64,000 nucleotides of DNA from Streptomyces sp. NBC_01463 (GTDB taxonomy: Bacteria > Actinomycetota > Actinomycetes > Streptomycetales > Streptomycetaceae), in contig CP109468.1 in assembly GCA_036227345.1 (NCBI GenBank), positions 930,001 through 994,000 on the forward strand, written 5' to 3'. The notes under the pieces are model-generated. The model was not told the DNA's origin, ran no database searches, and saw nothing but the letters and a program-made list of their open reading frames with translations. Positions 26,242-34,695 of this stretch are shown one piece after another. The first letter of the stretch is position 1. Each line of letters begins with the position of its first letter. The position numbers and the translations under genes were made by a program.

Positions 26242-26433
26242 AGGAATGGCAGTTGGCATGACAACACGCCGGACGCGGCGCTGTCCAGGTCCATGACAAG
26301 CCCCGGTGCGGGGCGGAGGAGAGCCGGAAGAGCCCAGGTCAGAGCCCTGGACAGGACGGTGTGGAGCGGATCGCCACACCGCCTTTAGGCGTGCCCGGGA
26401 ACTCCGCGCAAAGGCAGCGGGCCAGACGGTGGG

Positions 26434-27075
26434 TCAGACGAGCTGGTAGAGGCTCTTGGCGACGAGCCAGAATCCGGCCAGCAGGGACAACGTCACGATC
26501 ACCTGGTCCTGGTGGCTCTCCATCCACTCGCGCAGCGCGGCGAGTTCCGACCGCGCCCGTGCGGGCCGGAAGGTCGCGTAGAGCTCCATCGCCAGCAGGC
26601 CGCAGGTGGCCAGCAGACAGAAGACCAGCAGCGCCACGTACGAGGCGAGGGAGGTCAGGTGCGCCTGGACGACGGTGGCTGCGCCCGCCGCGACCAGGCC
26701 CCAGGGCTGCAGGATGACGCCCAGTCCGGCGGCGGTCCACCCGGAGACGCTGTCAAGCCGCGCCAGCCACTTGGGCGTCCGGCGCGGCCGGTTGCGCCGG
26801 CGCCGTTTCAGCTCCGCGTACGCCACCATGCCGAGGCCCAGCAGGAGTTTGAGCGCCAGGGCGAGGGTGGAGGGGGCGCTCCTGGGTGCGGGCGGCTTGC
26901 CACCGGTCAGCAGGATCACCGCGGCGAGGACCAGGACCAGACAGCCGAGCCAGGCCAGGATGAACGCCAGCCCCTTGCGCACTCCACGGGGCGCGGAGAG
27001 CAGCAGGATGAACGCGCTGTTGTGCAGGGGACCCAGATTGATGGCCACCCCGATGACGACGAGATCCAGAACCAT
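26434..27075 (-). CDS. GAP/Sap-family polytopic membrane protein
   Basis: A 213-residue membrane protein with about six TM helices, resembling the GAP (Sap, sulfolipid-1-addressing) family that in mycobacteria assists glycolipid export. The N-terminal helix-loop (GPLHNSAFILLLSAPRGVRKGLAFILAWLG) is the recognisable signature. A basic loop (KRRRRNRPRRTPKWLARLD) follows helix 3. The ATG at 27075 is chosen; an in-frame TTG lies 17 codons upstream. It follows the FhuF-like gene by 47 bp. Substrate unknown. Confidence 0.75.
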   Translation of the reverse strand: MVLDLVVIGVAINLGPLHNSAFILLLSAPRGVRKGLAFILAWLGCLVLVLAAVILLTGGKPPAPRSAPSTLALALKLLLGLGMVAYAELKRRRRNRPRRTPKWLARLDSVSGWTAAGLGVILQPWGLVAAGAATVVQAHLTSLASYVALLVFCLLATCGLLAMELYATFRPARARSELAALREWMESHQDQVIVTLSLLAGFWLVAKSLYQLV

Positions 27076-27122
27076 GCGCGGCGCTCCGCTCTCCGTCGAC
27101 TTCGCAACCTGTTCGGCCGCCC

Positions 27123-27836
27123 TCAACCTCCGTCGGAGCGCCCGGGCAGCCTGCGCGGGGCCTCGTCGAAGACGCAGTCACCGCACAGTCCGCCGCCCGG
27201 CAGACGGTAGTAGAGGCAGCAGGTGTTCCGCCGGAAGGCCGGTCCGTGCGGCGCCCCCGTGTCGCGCAGGTCCGGGTGGTCGAAGAGCTCCGCGGCCAGG
27301 GCGCGGGTGCGCGCGGCGACGTCCGCACGGCCGTGGGCCCTTGCCCACACGATCAGTTGGCGCACCGCTCCCGCCAGTGCGGATCCGGCGTTGCCCCACA
27401 GCAGCCGGACCGGGACCGGGGTGTCCCGCCGGATCGCCGCGCCGAGCGGTTCGAGGTGGCCGTACTGCACGACCTCCCGGATCCGGGCGGCGGAGCCCTG
27501 AAGGGTCTCGACGGAGGCCGGCCACAGGTCGTCGGGGGCGGCCGCACGGGGGTCCCAGTACAGGCTGTCGGCCCGCACGGCGGGAAAGCCGCCCGTCACG
27601 GCCGCAGGTCCCAGCGCGACGGACCAGAGCCGCGCGGCGAGCCCCAGCTGCGCGACGGACGCGGCGACGCGCCGTTCGGACGTCCCGAGGCGTTCGGCGA
27701 CGGTGTCGATGCGGGCCGTGAGCGGTGCGTCCTCCCCCGCGTACAGCCGTGCCAGCGGCAGGTGCCCGTCGCCCGGCACCGGCCCCGACCGCAACGTGAA
27801 GAACCCGCCCGGGGAGACCTCCTCGTCCTCGCTCAT
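27123..27836 (-). CDS. FhuF-like (2Fe-2S) ferric reductase-type protein
   Basis: A 237-residue protein whose C-terminus holds the FhuF iron-sulfur motif Cys-Cys-x10-Cys-x2-Cys (TCCLYYRLPGGGLCGDCVF). FhuF-type proteins reduce ferric siderophores after uptake to release iron. The rest is helical, ending in RRNTCC directly before the cluster. The ATG at 27836 follows GGGGGAG; an in-frame extension upstream has no ribosome site. No siderophore transporter lies beside it. Confidence 0.85.
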   Translation of the reverse strand: MSEDEEVSPGGFFTLRSGPVPGDGHLPLARLYAGEDAPLTARIDTVAERLGTSERRVAASVAQLGLAARLWSVALGPAAVTGGFPAVRADSLYWDPRAAAPDDLWPASVETLQGSAARIREVVQYGHLEPLGAAIRRDTPVPVRLLWGNAGSALAGAVRQLIVWARAHGRADVAARTRALAAELFDHPDLRDTGAPHGPAFRRNTCCLYYRLPGGGLCGDCVFDEAPRRLPGRSDGG

Positions 27837-28063
27837 CGCCGGTTCACTCCCCCTCCGCCCGGCCACCTGGTGTGACGTCCCGCATACCCGCGGTGCCGCG
27901 GCTCGCGGTTCACCGTACCCGTGCGGGATGATCGTTCTGACGTCGGCCACAGGGAGGACTACCGTCGGGAGGAGGACACCGGGACCACTCCCGTACTACC
28001 AAAGCAGTACGTCGAATCGCCGTCTCAGGGACGACGACGCGGCGGCTTTGAAGGGAGATCGTG

Positions 28064-29434
28064 GTGTACATGAGTTCCCTCGCGTTGTCCGTGCTGCTGT
28101 CACTGGTCTCCGCGGTCGCCTACGCGGCCGGGGCGATCGTCCAGGAGCGCGTGGCCACGGCCTCCGACGGCCGCTCACTCGCACCGCTGCGCGACCGGGT
28201 CTGGTGGGCCGCGGTCGCGCTGAACGGCGTGGGCGCCGTGCTCCACGTGGTGGCCCTGGCCTACGGTCCGCTGAGTCTCGTGCAGCCGCTGGGCGCCCTG
28301 ACCATCGTCTTCGCCCTGCCGATGGCCGCTGTCTTCGTCCGCCGCAAGGCGGGAGCGACCGCCTGGCGCGGCGCGATCATGGCGACCGTGGGTCTGGCGG
28401 GGCTGCTGGCCCTGACCGGAGGTTCCGACGCGCACGGCCTGGGCGGTCCGCAGCAGCTGATGCTCGCCGTCGTGACGTTCGGTGCGGTGGCCGCGCTCAT
28501 CCTGCTCGCGAAGGCCATGCGCCGGCCGGTGATGCGCAGTGTGGTCCTGGCCGGGGCGGCGGGCGTCGCCTTCGGTATCGCGTCGGTGTACACGAAGACC
28601 GTGGCCATGGAATGGACCTCGGGCTCGGTCGGCGCGGGCCTGCCGACGCTGCTGGTGATCGCGGCGCTCGCGGCGTCCGGGCTGCTGCTCTCCCAGGCCG
28701 CGTACCGGGGCGCGGGCCTGACCGCCCCGCTCGCCACGGTGACCGTGGTGAACCCGGTGGTGGCGGCCGCGGTCGGCATCACACTGTTCGGTGAGCAGTT
28801 CCGGCACGGCACCCTGGGCACGCTGCTCGCCCTGCTCTGCGGTGCCGTCGCGGCCGGTGGCCTGATCATGCTCACCACGGAGCGGATGGGGGCGGAGCAC
28901 CGCGAGGACCGGGGTACGGCAGACGACGCCACGCGGCCGCAAGCGGAGGCGGACCCGGTTCCGGACGCCACCGATCCCCCGGCGCAGGGGCGCACTGCCT
29001 CGGGAGCCGGTGTGGCCGCGCAGTCGGCGGCGTCCTCGTCCGCAGGTGATCCGGGTGAGGGCGACGGGGATTTCGGCGGGCCCGCCGGCTCGCCGGACCA
29101 GGCGGGCACCGCGGCGGACCGGGTGCTCGCGCCGGCGGACGCGGTGGGCGGCGCGCTGCCGCAGCCGGCCAGGTCGACGACGCCGACCGTGGTGACCTTT
29201 CCCGAGCGCGTGGGACCGATGCCGTCGGCGACGGCCGTGGAGACGTATCCGGCGCCACTGCCGTTGCCCGTGCGGATGCCGCTGGAGCGCCGGGTGGGTC
29301 AGGTCGAGTTCGGACCGGACGCCCGGCCGGCCGGCGCGCGAAAGGCCGGGTCGTCCGCGGCGTCCACCGCTTCTGCCGTCGAGGCCGGTGACCGGCCCGG
29401 CGTTCAGACCCTGACGCCGCCCGCCCGGAGGTAG
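28064..29434 (+). CDS. DMT-superfamily membrane protein with long disordered tail
   Basis: A 456-residue protein with nine to ten TM helices (residues 5-275) arranged as in EamA/DMT transporters (AVAYAAGAIVQERVA, GPLSLVQPLGALTIVFALP). The last 175 residues are acidic, Pro/Ala-rich and disordered, ending with a conserved-looking VTFPERVGPMPSA patch. Three start codons cluster at 28061-28070; GTG 28064 has the best spacing to AAGGGAG. Its 3' end overlaps the convergent M23 peptidase gene by 31 bp. Substrate unknown. Confidence 0.8.
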   Translation: MYMSSLALSVLLSLVSAVAYAAGAIVQERVATASDGRSLAPLRDRVWWAAVALNGVGAVLHVVALAYGPLSLVQPLGALTIVFALPMAAVFVRRKAGATAWRGAIMATVGLAGLLALTGGSDAHGLGGPQQLMLAVVTFGAVAALILLAKAMRRPVMRSVVLAGAAGVAFGIASVYTKTVAMEWTSGSVGAGLPTLLVIAALAASGLLLSQAAYRGAGLTAPLATVTVVNPVVAAAVGITLFGEQFRHGTLGTLLALLCGAVAAGGLIMLTTERMGAEHREDRGTADDATRPQAEADPVPDATDPPAQGRTASGAGVAAQSAASSSAGDPGEGDGDFGGPAGSPDQAGTAADRVLAPADAVGGALPQPARSTTPTVVTFPERVGPMPSATAVETYPAPLPLPVRMPLERRVGQVEFGPDARPAGARKAGSSAASTASAVEAGDRPGVQTLTPPARR

Positions 29435-30738
29435 GCCAGCGGGTCGATGTCGGAACCGTAGCCGGGGCCCGTGCGGACCTCGAAGTGCAGGTGCGGGCCC
29501 GTGACGTTGCCGGTGGAGCCGGAGCGGGCGATGCGCTGCCCCCCGCCCACGTGCTGCCCCGAACGCACGAGGAGCGACGACAGGTGCGCGTACTGGCTGT
29601 ACTTGCCGTCGCCGTGCCGGATGACGATCTGGTAGCCGTACGCCCCCGCCCAGCCCGCCGAGACCACGGTGCCGGGCGCCACCGCCTTCACCGAAGTGCC
29701 GGTGGGCACCGGGAAGTCGACGCCCGTGTGATAGCCGCTCGACCAGGAACCCGCCTGGTGGTACGGGGTCCCGGTGCGCGCCGCCACGGGGGCGGTGAGC
29801 CCGGAGTGCTTCTCCGCCCGCTCGGTCTTGTGGCTCTCGGTCTTCTTCGGCTTCGGCTTCGGTCTCGCCTGCTGTGTCTGCTTGGGCTGTGCGGCCGGCT
29901 TGGGCGGTGCCGTCCGCTTGGGCTGTGTCCGCTGCTTCTGCTCGGCCGCCTGCTGCTTCTGCCGCTCGGCCGACTCCTTGTGCTCCGGCTGCGCCTGCTT
30001 CTTGGGCGCGGCCGATTCCTTCGGCCTGGCCCGGGGCGCGGTGTCCGTCTTCGGCGCGGTGCCGGCGATGGTGCGCGGGGCCCCGGTCAGGTCGAGGCTC
30101 AGCCGCTGGCCCGGGAAGATCAGGTCCGGGTCGTCGCCGACGACCTTGCGGTTCGCCGAGTAGAGCCGCTGCCAGCCGCCTTCGAGGTGCCGGTCGGCCG
30201 CGATCCCGGAGAGCGAGTCGCCGCGCGCCACGGTGTACGCGTCACGCTTGCCCGGCACCGTGGTCGGGGTGGCGGGCGCCGAGGTCCGCTTCACCTCGGC
30301 CCTCTTCGGCGTCACGGGCCGAGTCCGCTCGGTCTGCGGGCTGATGTCGGGGGTGCCGCCGCCGCGCGTGAGGCCCGCCTTGCCGGAGCAGACCGGCCAG
30401 GCGCCCGGCCCCTGCCCGTCGAGGACCTTCTCCGCGATGGCGATCTGCTGGTCCCTGCTGGCCAGGTCCGCGCGCGACGCATAGGCCGTGCCGCCGTACG
30501 CCGCCCAGGTCGACCGGGTGAACTGCAGGCCGCCGAAGTAGCCGTTGCCGGTGTTGATGTGCCAGTTGCTGGTGGATTCGCACGCGGCGACCTTGTCCCA
30601 CACATCACCTGACGCCGCGCCGGCCGATGCGGCGGTGATCAGCGGGAGCGCAAGGCCCGCACCACCCGCCGTGACCGTCAGCGAGGCACGGTTGATGCGG
30701 CTCGGCTGGTATCTGCGGTGCCGTCCGTTCGCGGCCAT
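29404..30738 (-). CDS. Secreted cell-wall hydrolase: Rpf-like transglycosylase, LysM, M23 peptidase
   Basis: A 444-residue exported peptidoglycan hydrolase. After a signal peptide (LALPLITAASAGAASG) comes a resuscitation-promoting-factor-type domain at 44-118 (WDKVAACESTSNWHINTGNG, YFGGLQFTRSTWAAYGG), a LysM domain near 165-215 (YTVARGDSLSGIA), a long Lys/Pro/Gln linker, and an M23 metallopeptidase domain with HTGVDF and HLHFEVR zinc motifs. The Glu in CES is the expected transglycosylase catalyst. The ATG at 30738 is followed by a Tat/Sec-like basic region. Likely role: cell-wall remodelling during germination or growth. Confidence 0.95.
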   Translation of the reverse strand: MAANGRHRRYQPSRINRASLTVTAGGAGLALPLITAASAGAASGDVWDKVAACESTSNWHINTGNGYFGGLQFTRSTWAAYGGTAYASRADLASRDQQIAIAEKVLDGQGPGAWPVCSGKAGLTRGGGTPDISPQTERTRPVTPKRAEVKRTSAPATPTTVPGKRDAYTVARGDSLSGIAADRHLEGGWQRLYSANRKVVGDDPDLIFPGQRLSLDLTGAPRTIAGTAPKTDTAPRARPKESAAPKKQAQPEHKESAERQKQQAAEQKQRTQPKRTAPPKPAAQPKQTQQARPKPKPKKTESHKTERAEKHSGLTAPVAARTGTPYHQAGSWSSGYHTGVDFPVPTGTSVKAVAPGTVVSAGWAGAYGYQIVIRHGDGKYSQYAHLSSLLVRSGQHVGGGQRIARSGSTGNVTGPHLHFEVRTGPGYGSDIDPLAYLRAGGVRV

Positions 30739-30889
30739 GAATTGGCTCCCCCACAGGCAGTAGGACACGTCGCAAGCGGTCAACTTATGTGCAGACAGCG
30801 GGTGATGACAAGAGCACAGCGAGTTCCGGCCACGGCCGCGCACGGGGCTCCGGACACCCCCGCCCGCGGCGGTCCCCCATTGACACGGT

Positions 30890-30938
30890 CGCCGTCGGCC
30901 AGCGACGCTGGGCGCGACAGACCGGGAGAGCGCTCTCC
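30890..30938 (+). promoter_or_regulatory. GH3 promoter (TTGACA) with GGAGAGCGCTCTCC operator
   Basis: TTGACA at 30890-30895 is a perfect -35 box; the -10 is not clear. The 14-bp perfect palindrome GGAGAGCGCTCTCC at 30925-30938 resembles CebR-type operators (TGGGAGCGCTCCCA) of Streptomyces. Three more copies lie at 33460, 42740 and 44252. Confidence 0.7.
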
Positions 30939-30975
30939 GATCGGTGGGGAGCGGGGGTGAAGGGGCAGGGCCGCC

Positions 30976-33486
30976 ATGACGGACGAAGAGATCGATCCGC
31001 TGCTGGAGAAGCTCGACGCGGCGCAGAAGGTACGTCTGCTGACCGGCGCGAGCACCTGGCGCACACACGCCGAACCGGCCGTCGCACTGCGCCCCCTCAC
31101 CCTCTCCGACGGACCCGCCGGGGTACGCGGCGAGACCTGGGACGAGCGGCAGACCTCGCTGGTCCTGCCGTCCCCGACCGCGCTGGCCGCGTCCTGGGAC
31201 GAGCGCCTGCTCACGGATCTCGGTGCGCTGCTCGCGGCGGAGGCCCGGCGCAAGGGAGTGGACGTGCTTCTCGCCCCCACGCTGAATCTGCACCGGTCCC
31301 CGCTGGGCGGCCGGCACTTCGAGTGCTTCTCCGAGGACCCGCTCCTCACCGGGCGGACCGGTGCCGCGCTGATCAAGGGCATCCAGTCCGGCGGGGTCGC
31401 CGCCACCGCCAAGCACTTCGTCGCCAACGACGCCGAGACGGACCGGCTGAATGTCGATGTCCGCATGGACGAACAGACGCTCCACGAGCTCTATCTCGCC
31501 CCGTTCGAGGCCGCGGTGGAGGCCGGCGTGTGGGCGGTCATGTCCGCGTACAACAAGGTCGGAGGCGTCACCATGTCGGCCTCCCCGCTGCTGGCGGACC
31601 CGCTGAAGGAGGAGTGGGGCTTCGAGGGGCCCGTGGTCTCCGACTGGGGCGGGCTGCGCACCCTTCTGGACACCGCGCGCTCCGCGCAGGACCTGGCGAT
31701 GCCGGGACCCGACAGCCCGTGGGCGGCCGGTCTGCTCGCCGCACTGGAACAGGGCCTGGTGTCCCCGGGCGCGGTCGACGACAAGGTGCGGCGGCTGCTC
31801 CGGCTCGCCGGGCAGGTGGGCGCGCTCGGCGCGCCCGGTCCGGTGTGGCGGCCGGTGGTGGCGCCCGGGGCACAGCGGGCGCTGCTGCGCCGGGCCGTCA
31901 CGGCGGGCTCGGTACTGCTCCGCAACGAGGGGGGTCTGCTGCCGCTGGACCGCGCGGGTCTGCGTTCGGTCGCGGTCATCGGTCCGCACGCCACGGCGGT
32001 TCGCATCCAGGGCGGGGGCAGCGCGGAGGTGTTCCCCGACGCGGTGGTGACACCGCTGGCCGGGATCGAGGCGGCGCTCGAAGGAGCGGCGACGGTGACG
32101 TACCACCCGGGCCTGCCGCCGTCCGACCGTCCGCTCCCCCTCGCCCTGGACCACTCGCGCGATCCGCGGACCGGCGAACCGGGCGTGCTCGTCCGGCTGC
32201 TGGACGCCGACGGGGAGGAACTCCACGCCGAGCACCGGCTGTCCGGACGGATCGTGGAGCCCTCGGTCGTGCTCGCCGACGCTGCCGCCGTGGAGATCCG
32301 CGCCCTGTTCCGGCCCGCAGACGGCGGCGTGTGGACCTGGGCGATGGGCGGCTGGGGCAGCCTCTCACTGACCGTGGACGGAAGGGAGCTGCTCTCCGGA
32401 AGGTTCCCGCTGGACAGCGACGATCCGACCCGGGTCCATGTCGCCCCACCCCTGCGCTCCGTGCGGGCCGAACTGGCCGCGGGCGAGGAGGTGGAGGTGG
32501 TGGCACGGCGCTCGCTCGACCCCGGGACGGGTGTGGCGACGGTGCTGGCCGCCGCGCCGCCGGCCGGGGACGCGGCGTCGGCGCTCGCCCGGGCGGTGGC
32601 CGCCGCGCGGGCGGCCGATGTCGCGGTGGTGGTCGTGGGCACGACGGAGGAGAGCGAGTCGGAGGGGCACGACCGGGAGAGCCTCGCCCTGCCGGAGGGC
32701 CAGGACGCGCTGGTACGGGCCGTGGCGCGGGCCAATCCGCGCACGGTGGTCGTGGTGAACTCGGGCGGCCCGGTCGCCCTGCCCTGGCACACCCGGGTAC
32801 CCGCGCTGCTGCTCACCTGGTTCCCTGGCCAGGAGGCCGGGGACGGGCTGGCGGACGTCCTGTTCGGGCGGGCCGAGCCGGGTGGCCGGCTGCCGACCAC
32901 CTGGGGCGCCGCCCAGGACGACGTACCGGTGCTCGGCACCACCCCCGCGCCCGACGGGCGGCTGCACTACGAGGAGGGCCCGCACATCGGCTACGCGGCC
33001 TGGCTGCGGTCCGGGGCCTCGCCCGCTTACTGGTTCGGGCACGGCCTCGGCTACACGGACTGGGAGTACGGGACGCTGACCGCCCCGGACACGGTCCGGG
33101 CCGGGGACGCCTTCGACGTACGCGTACGGGTCCGCAACACGGGACGGCGGCGCGGCCGCGAAGTGGTCCAGGTGTACGTGACCAGGAGCGGGTCGGCGGT
33201 CGAGCGGCCGGCCCTGCGCCTGATCGGGTACGCGGCGGTCGAGGCGGATCCCGGCGAGAGCGTGGTCGCGGTGGTCCGGGTGTCGGGGCGGGCCCTCGCG
33301 CACTGGTCGGTCGCGCGCCACGGGTGGGACACGGAGGCGGGCGGCTTCACGCTGCTGAGCGGCCGTTCGGCGGGCGATCTGCCGCTGACCGCCTCCCTGA
33401 CCGCCGTCCCGGCGCACACCCCGGCCGGTACGGGCTCCGGTAACGGTTCGGATCGCGATGGAGAGCGCTCTCCGCTGATGCTATAA
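30976..33486 (+). CDS. GH3 beta-glucosidase-type hydrolase, intracellular
   Basis: An 836-residue GH3 enzyme without signal peptide, so it acts on imported oligosaccharides. The (alpha/beta)8 domain holds KH at 146-147 and nucleophile Asp223 in VVSDWGG. A beta-rich PA14-like insert lies at about 400-510, followed by the second catalytic domain (LTWFPGQEAGDGLADVLFG, GGRLPTTW) and a C-terminal fibronectin-III domain. Start ATG 30976 follows a purine-rich GGGGCAG. The last codons overlap an operator (33460-33473) and the gene is followed after 8 bp by its LacI-type regulator. Beta-glucosidase is the best guess; xylosidase activity is possible. Confidence 0.93.
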   Translation: MTDEEIDPLLEKLDAAQKVRLLTGASTWRTHAEPAVALRPLTLSDGPAGVRGETWDERQTSLVLPSPTALAASWDERLLTDLGALLAAEARRKGVDVLLAPTLNLHRSPLGGRHFECFSEDPLLTGRTGAALIKGIQSGGVAATAKHFVANDAETDRLNVDVRMDEQTLHELYLAPFEAAVEAGVWAVMSAYNKVGGVTMSASPLLADPLKEEWGFEGPVVSDWGGLRTLLDTARSAQDLAMPGPDSPWAAGLLAALEQGLVSPGAVDDKVRRLLRLAGQVGALGAPGPVWRPVVAPGAQRALLRRAVTAGSVLLRNEGGLLPLDRAGLRSVAVIGPHATAVRIQGGGSAEVFPDAVVTPLAGIEAALEGAATVTYHPGLPPSDRPLPLALDHSRDPRTGEPGVLVRLLDADGEELHAEHRLSGRIVEPSVVLADAAAVEIRALFRPADGGVWTWAMGGWGSLSLTVDGRELLSGRFPLDSDDPTRVHVAPPLRSVRAELAAGEEVEVVARRSLDPGTGVATVLAAAPPAGDAASALARAVAAARAADVAVVVVGTTEESESEGHDRESLALPEGQDALVRAVARANPRTVVVVNSGGPVALPWHTRVPALLLTWFPGQEAGDGLADVLFGRAEPGGRLPTTWGAAQDDVPVLGTTPAPDGRLHYEEGPHIGYAAWLRSGASPAYWFGHGLGYTDWEYGTLTAPDTVRAGDAFDVRVRVRNTGRRRGREVVQVYVTRSGSAVERPALRLIGYAAVEADPGESVVAVVRVSGRALAHWSVARHGWDTEAGGFTLLSGRSAGDLPLTASLTAVPAHTPAGTGSGNGSDRDGERSPLML

Positions 33487-33487
33487 A
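33459..33487 (+). promoter_or_regulatory. Operator and promoter of the LacI gene, inside the GH3 3' end
   Basis: GGAGAGCGCTCTCC lies at 33460-33473, overlapping the expected -35, and TATAAA at 33482-33487 is the -10. Transcription would begin at about 33494-33495, the ATG itself, predicting a leaderless mRNA; no Shine-Dalgarno is present. The arrangement implies autorepression. Confidence 0.6.
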
Positions 33488-33494
33488 TGCGCTC

Positions 33495-34589
33495 ATGACG
33501 GATGATCTGCGCTCGGCCGGAACACCCACCCTTGAGGACGTGGCGAGGGCGGCCGGTGTCTCCCGCGCCACCGTCTCCCGGGTGATCAACGGCGTACGGA
33601 ATGTCGACCCGGTGATCCAGGAGGCCGTGCGCCGGGCGGTCGCCCTCACCGGGTACGCGCCCAACCGCGCGGCCCGCTCGCTGGTGACCCGGCGCACCGA
33701 CGCCATCGCCCTGGTGGTGTCCGGTGCGGGTGTGGAGCCGGAACCGGCCGCCGTCGGGCAGGCCGCGGACCCGGCCGACCCCGAGAACGGCTCGTCCTTC
33801 ACCGCGCAGGTCTTCGCCGACCCGTTCTTCGGCCGGGTGGTGACCGGGGTGGTCAACTACCTCAGGCCGCGCGGGATGCACCCGGTGCTGATGTTCGCCG
33901 AGACCTCACGGGCGCGCGAGGACGTGGTCTCGTTCCTGCGCCAGGGCAGCGCGGACGGGGCGCTGGTCGTCTCGACCCACGCGGAGGACCCGCTGCCCGG
34001 TCTGCTCACGGACGCGGGCCTGCCCGCGGTGCTGTACGCCCGGCCCGCCAGGCCGGTCCGGATCAGCTATGTCGACCTCGCCCACCAGGACGGTGCCCGG
34101 CTGGCCGCCGAACACCTGCTGGCGCGGGGCTGCCGCCGCATCGCGACCATCGCCGGCCCCCTCGACGTGCCGGCCGGGCAGGAGCGGCTGGCCGGCTTCC
34201 GCGACACGATGGCGCGCAGCGGGCATCCGTACATCCCGATCGCCGAGGGGCAGTTCACCCAGGAGAGCGGCGAGGCGGCGATGGAGCGGCTGCTGGTGGA
34301 GCACCCCGATCTGGACGCGGTGTTCGCCGCCAACGACCTGATGGCGATGGGCGCCTGCCATGTCCTGCGCGAACACGGCAAGCGGGTGCCCGAGGACGTC
34401 GCGGTGATCGGCTTCGACGACAGCAGCGCGGCATCCGCCTGCCGCCCGCCCCTGACCACGATCCGCCAGCCGGTGGAGGCGATGGCCGCCGAGATGGCCC
34501 GGCTGCTGATCGACCGGCTGTCGAAGCCGGACGGGGCGGCGACGTCGGTGATCTTCGAACCCGCGCTGGTGGTACGCGACTCGGCGTAG
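33495..34589 (+). CDS. LacI-family repressor of the GH3/DUF1996 regulon (inferred)
   Basis: A 364-residue LacI-type regulator. The N-terminal helix-turn-helix and hinge are canonical (TLEDVARAAGVSRATVSRVING, GYAPNRAARSLVTRRT), and the periplasmic-binding-like core follows (VFADPFFGRVVTGV, FAANDLMAMGA, VIGFDD). An unusual Pro/Glu-rich insert of about 25 residues sits after the first strand (near 80-105). Operators flank the GH3 gene, one within its own promoter. By analogy to CebR it should release DNA on binding cellobiose or a related sugar. The ATG at 33495 has no ribosome site and probably serves as a leaderless start. Confidence 0.92.
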   Translation: MTDDLRSAGTPTLEDVARAAGVSRATVSRVINGVRNVDPVIQEAVRRAVALTGYAPNRAARSLVTRRTDAIALVVSGAGVEPEPAAVGQAADPADPENGSSFTAQVFADPFFGRVVTGVVNYLRPRGMHPVLMFAETSRAREDVVSFLRQGSADGALVVSTHAEDPLPGLLTDAGLPAVLYARPARPVRISYVDLAHQDGARLAAEHLLARGCRRIATIAGPLDVPAGQERLAGFRDTMARSGHPYIPIAEGQFTQESGEAAMERLLVEHPDLDAVFAANDLMAMGACHVLREHGKRVPEDVAVIGFDDSSAASACRPPLTTIRQPVEAMAAEMARLLIDRLSKPDGAATSVIFEPALVVRDSA

Positions 34590-34695
34590 CCCGTCGCCGG
34601 ACGGAGTACGGCTCGGACCTGGCATCGGCCGCCGCCCCGGGTGTCGTGCTGCCCCGCCGCGGCGGAAGGGATCAGGCCCTCCCCCGCCCCTCGCC

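Noticed and set aside
30739..30889. c-di-AMP (ydaO) riboswitch before the cell-wall hydrolase
   Set aside because: Streptomyces Rpf/M23 genes often have one, but none of its conserved segments is recognisable here and the gap is short.
30789..33443. 884-codon frame overlapping GH3
   Set aside because: Alternate reading of the same strand as GH3; Arg/Gly-rich and without motifs, typical of high-GC shadows.
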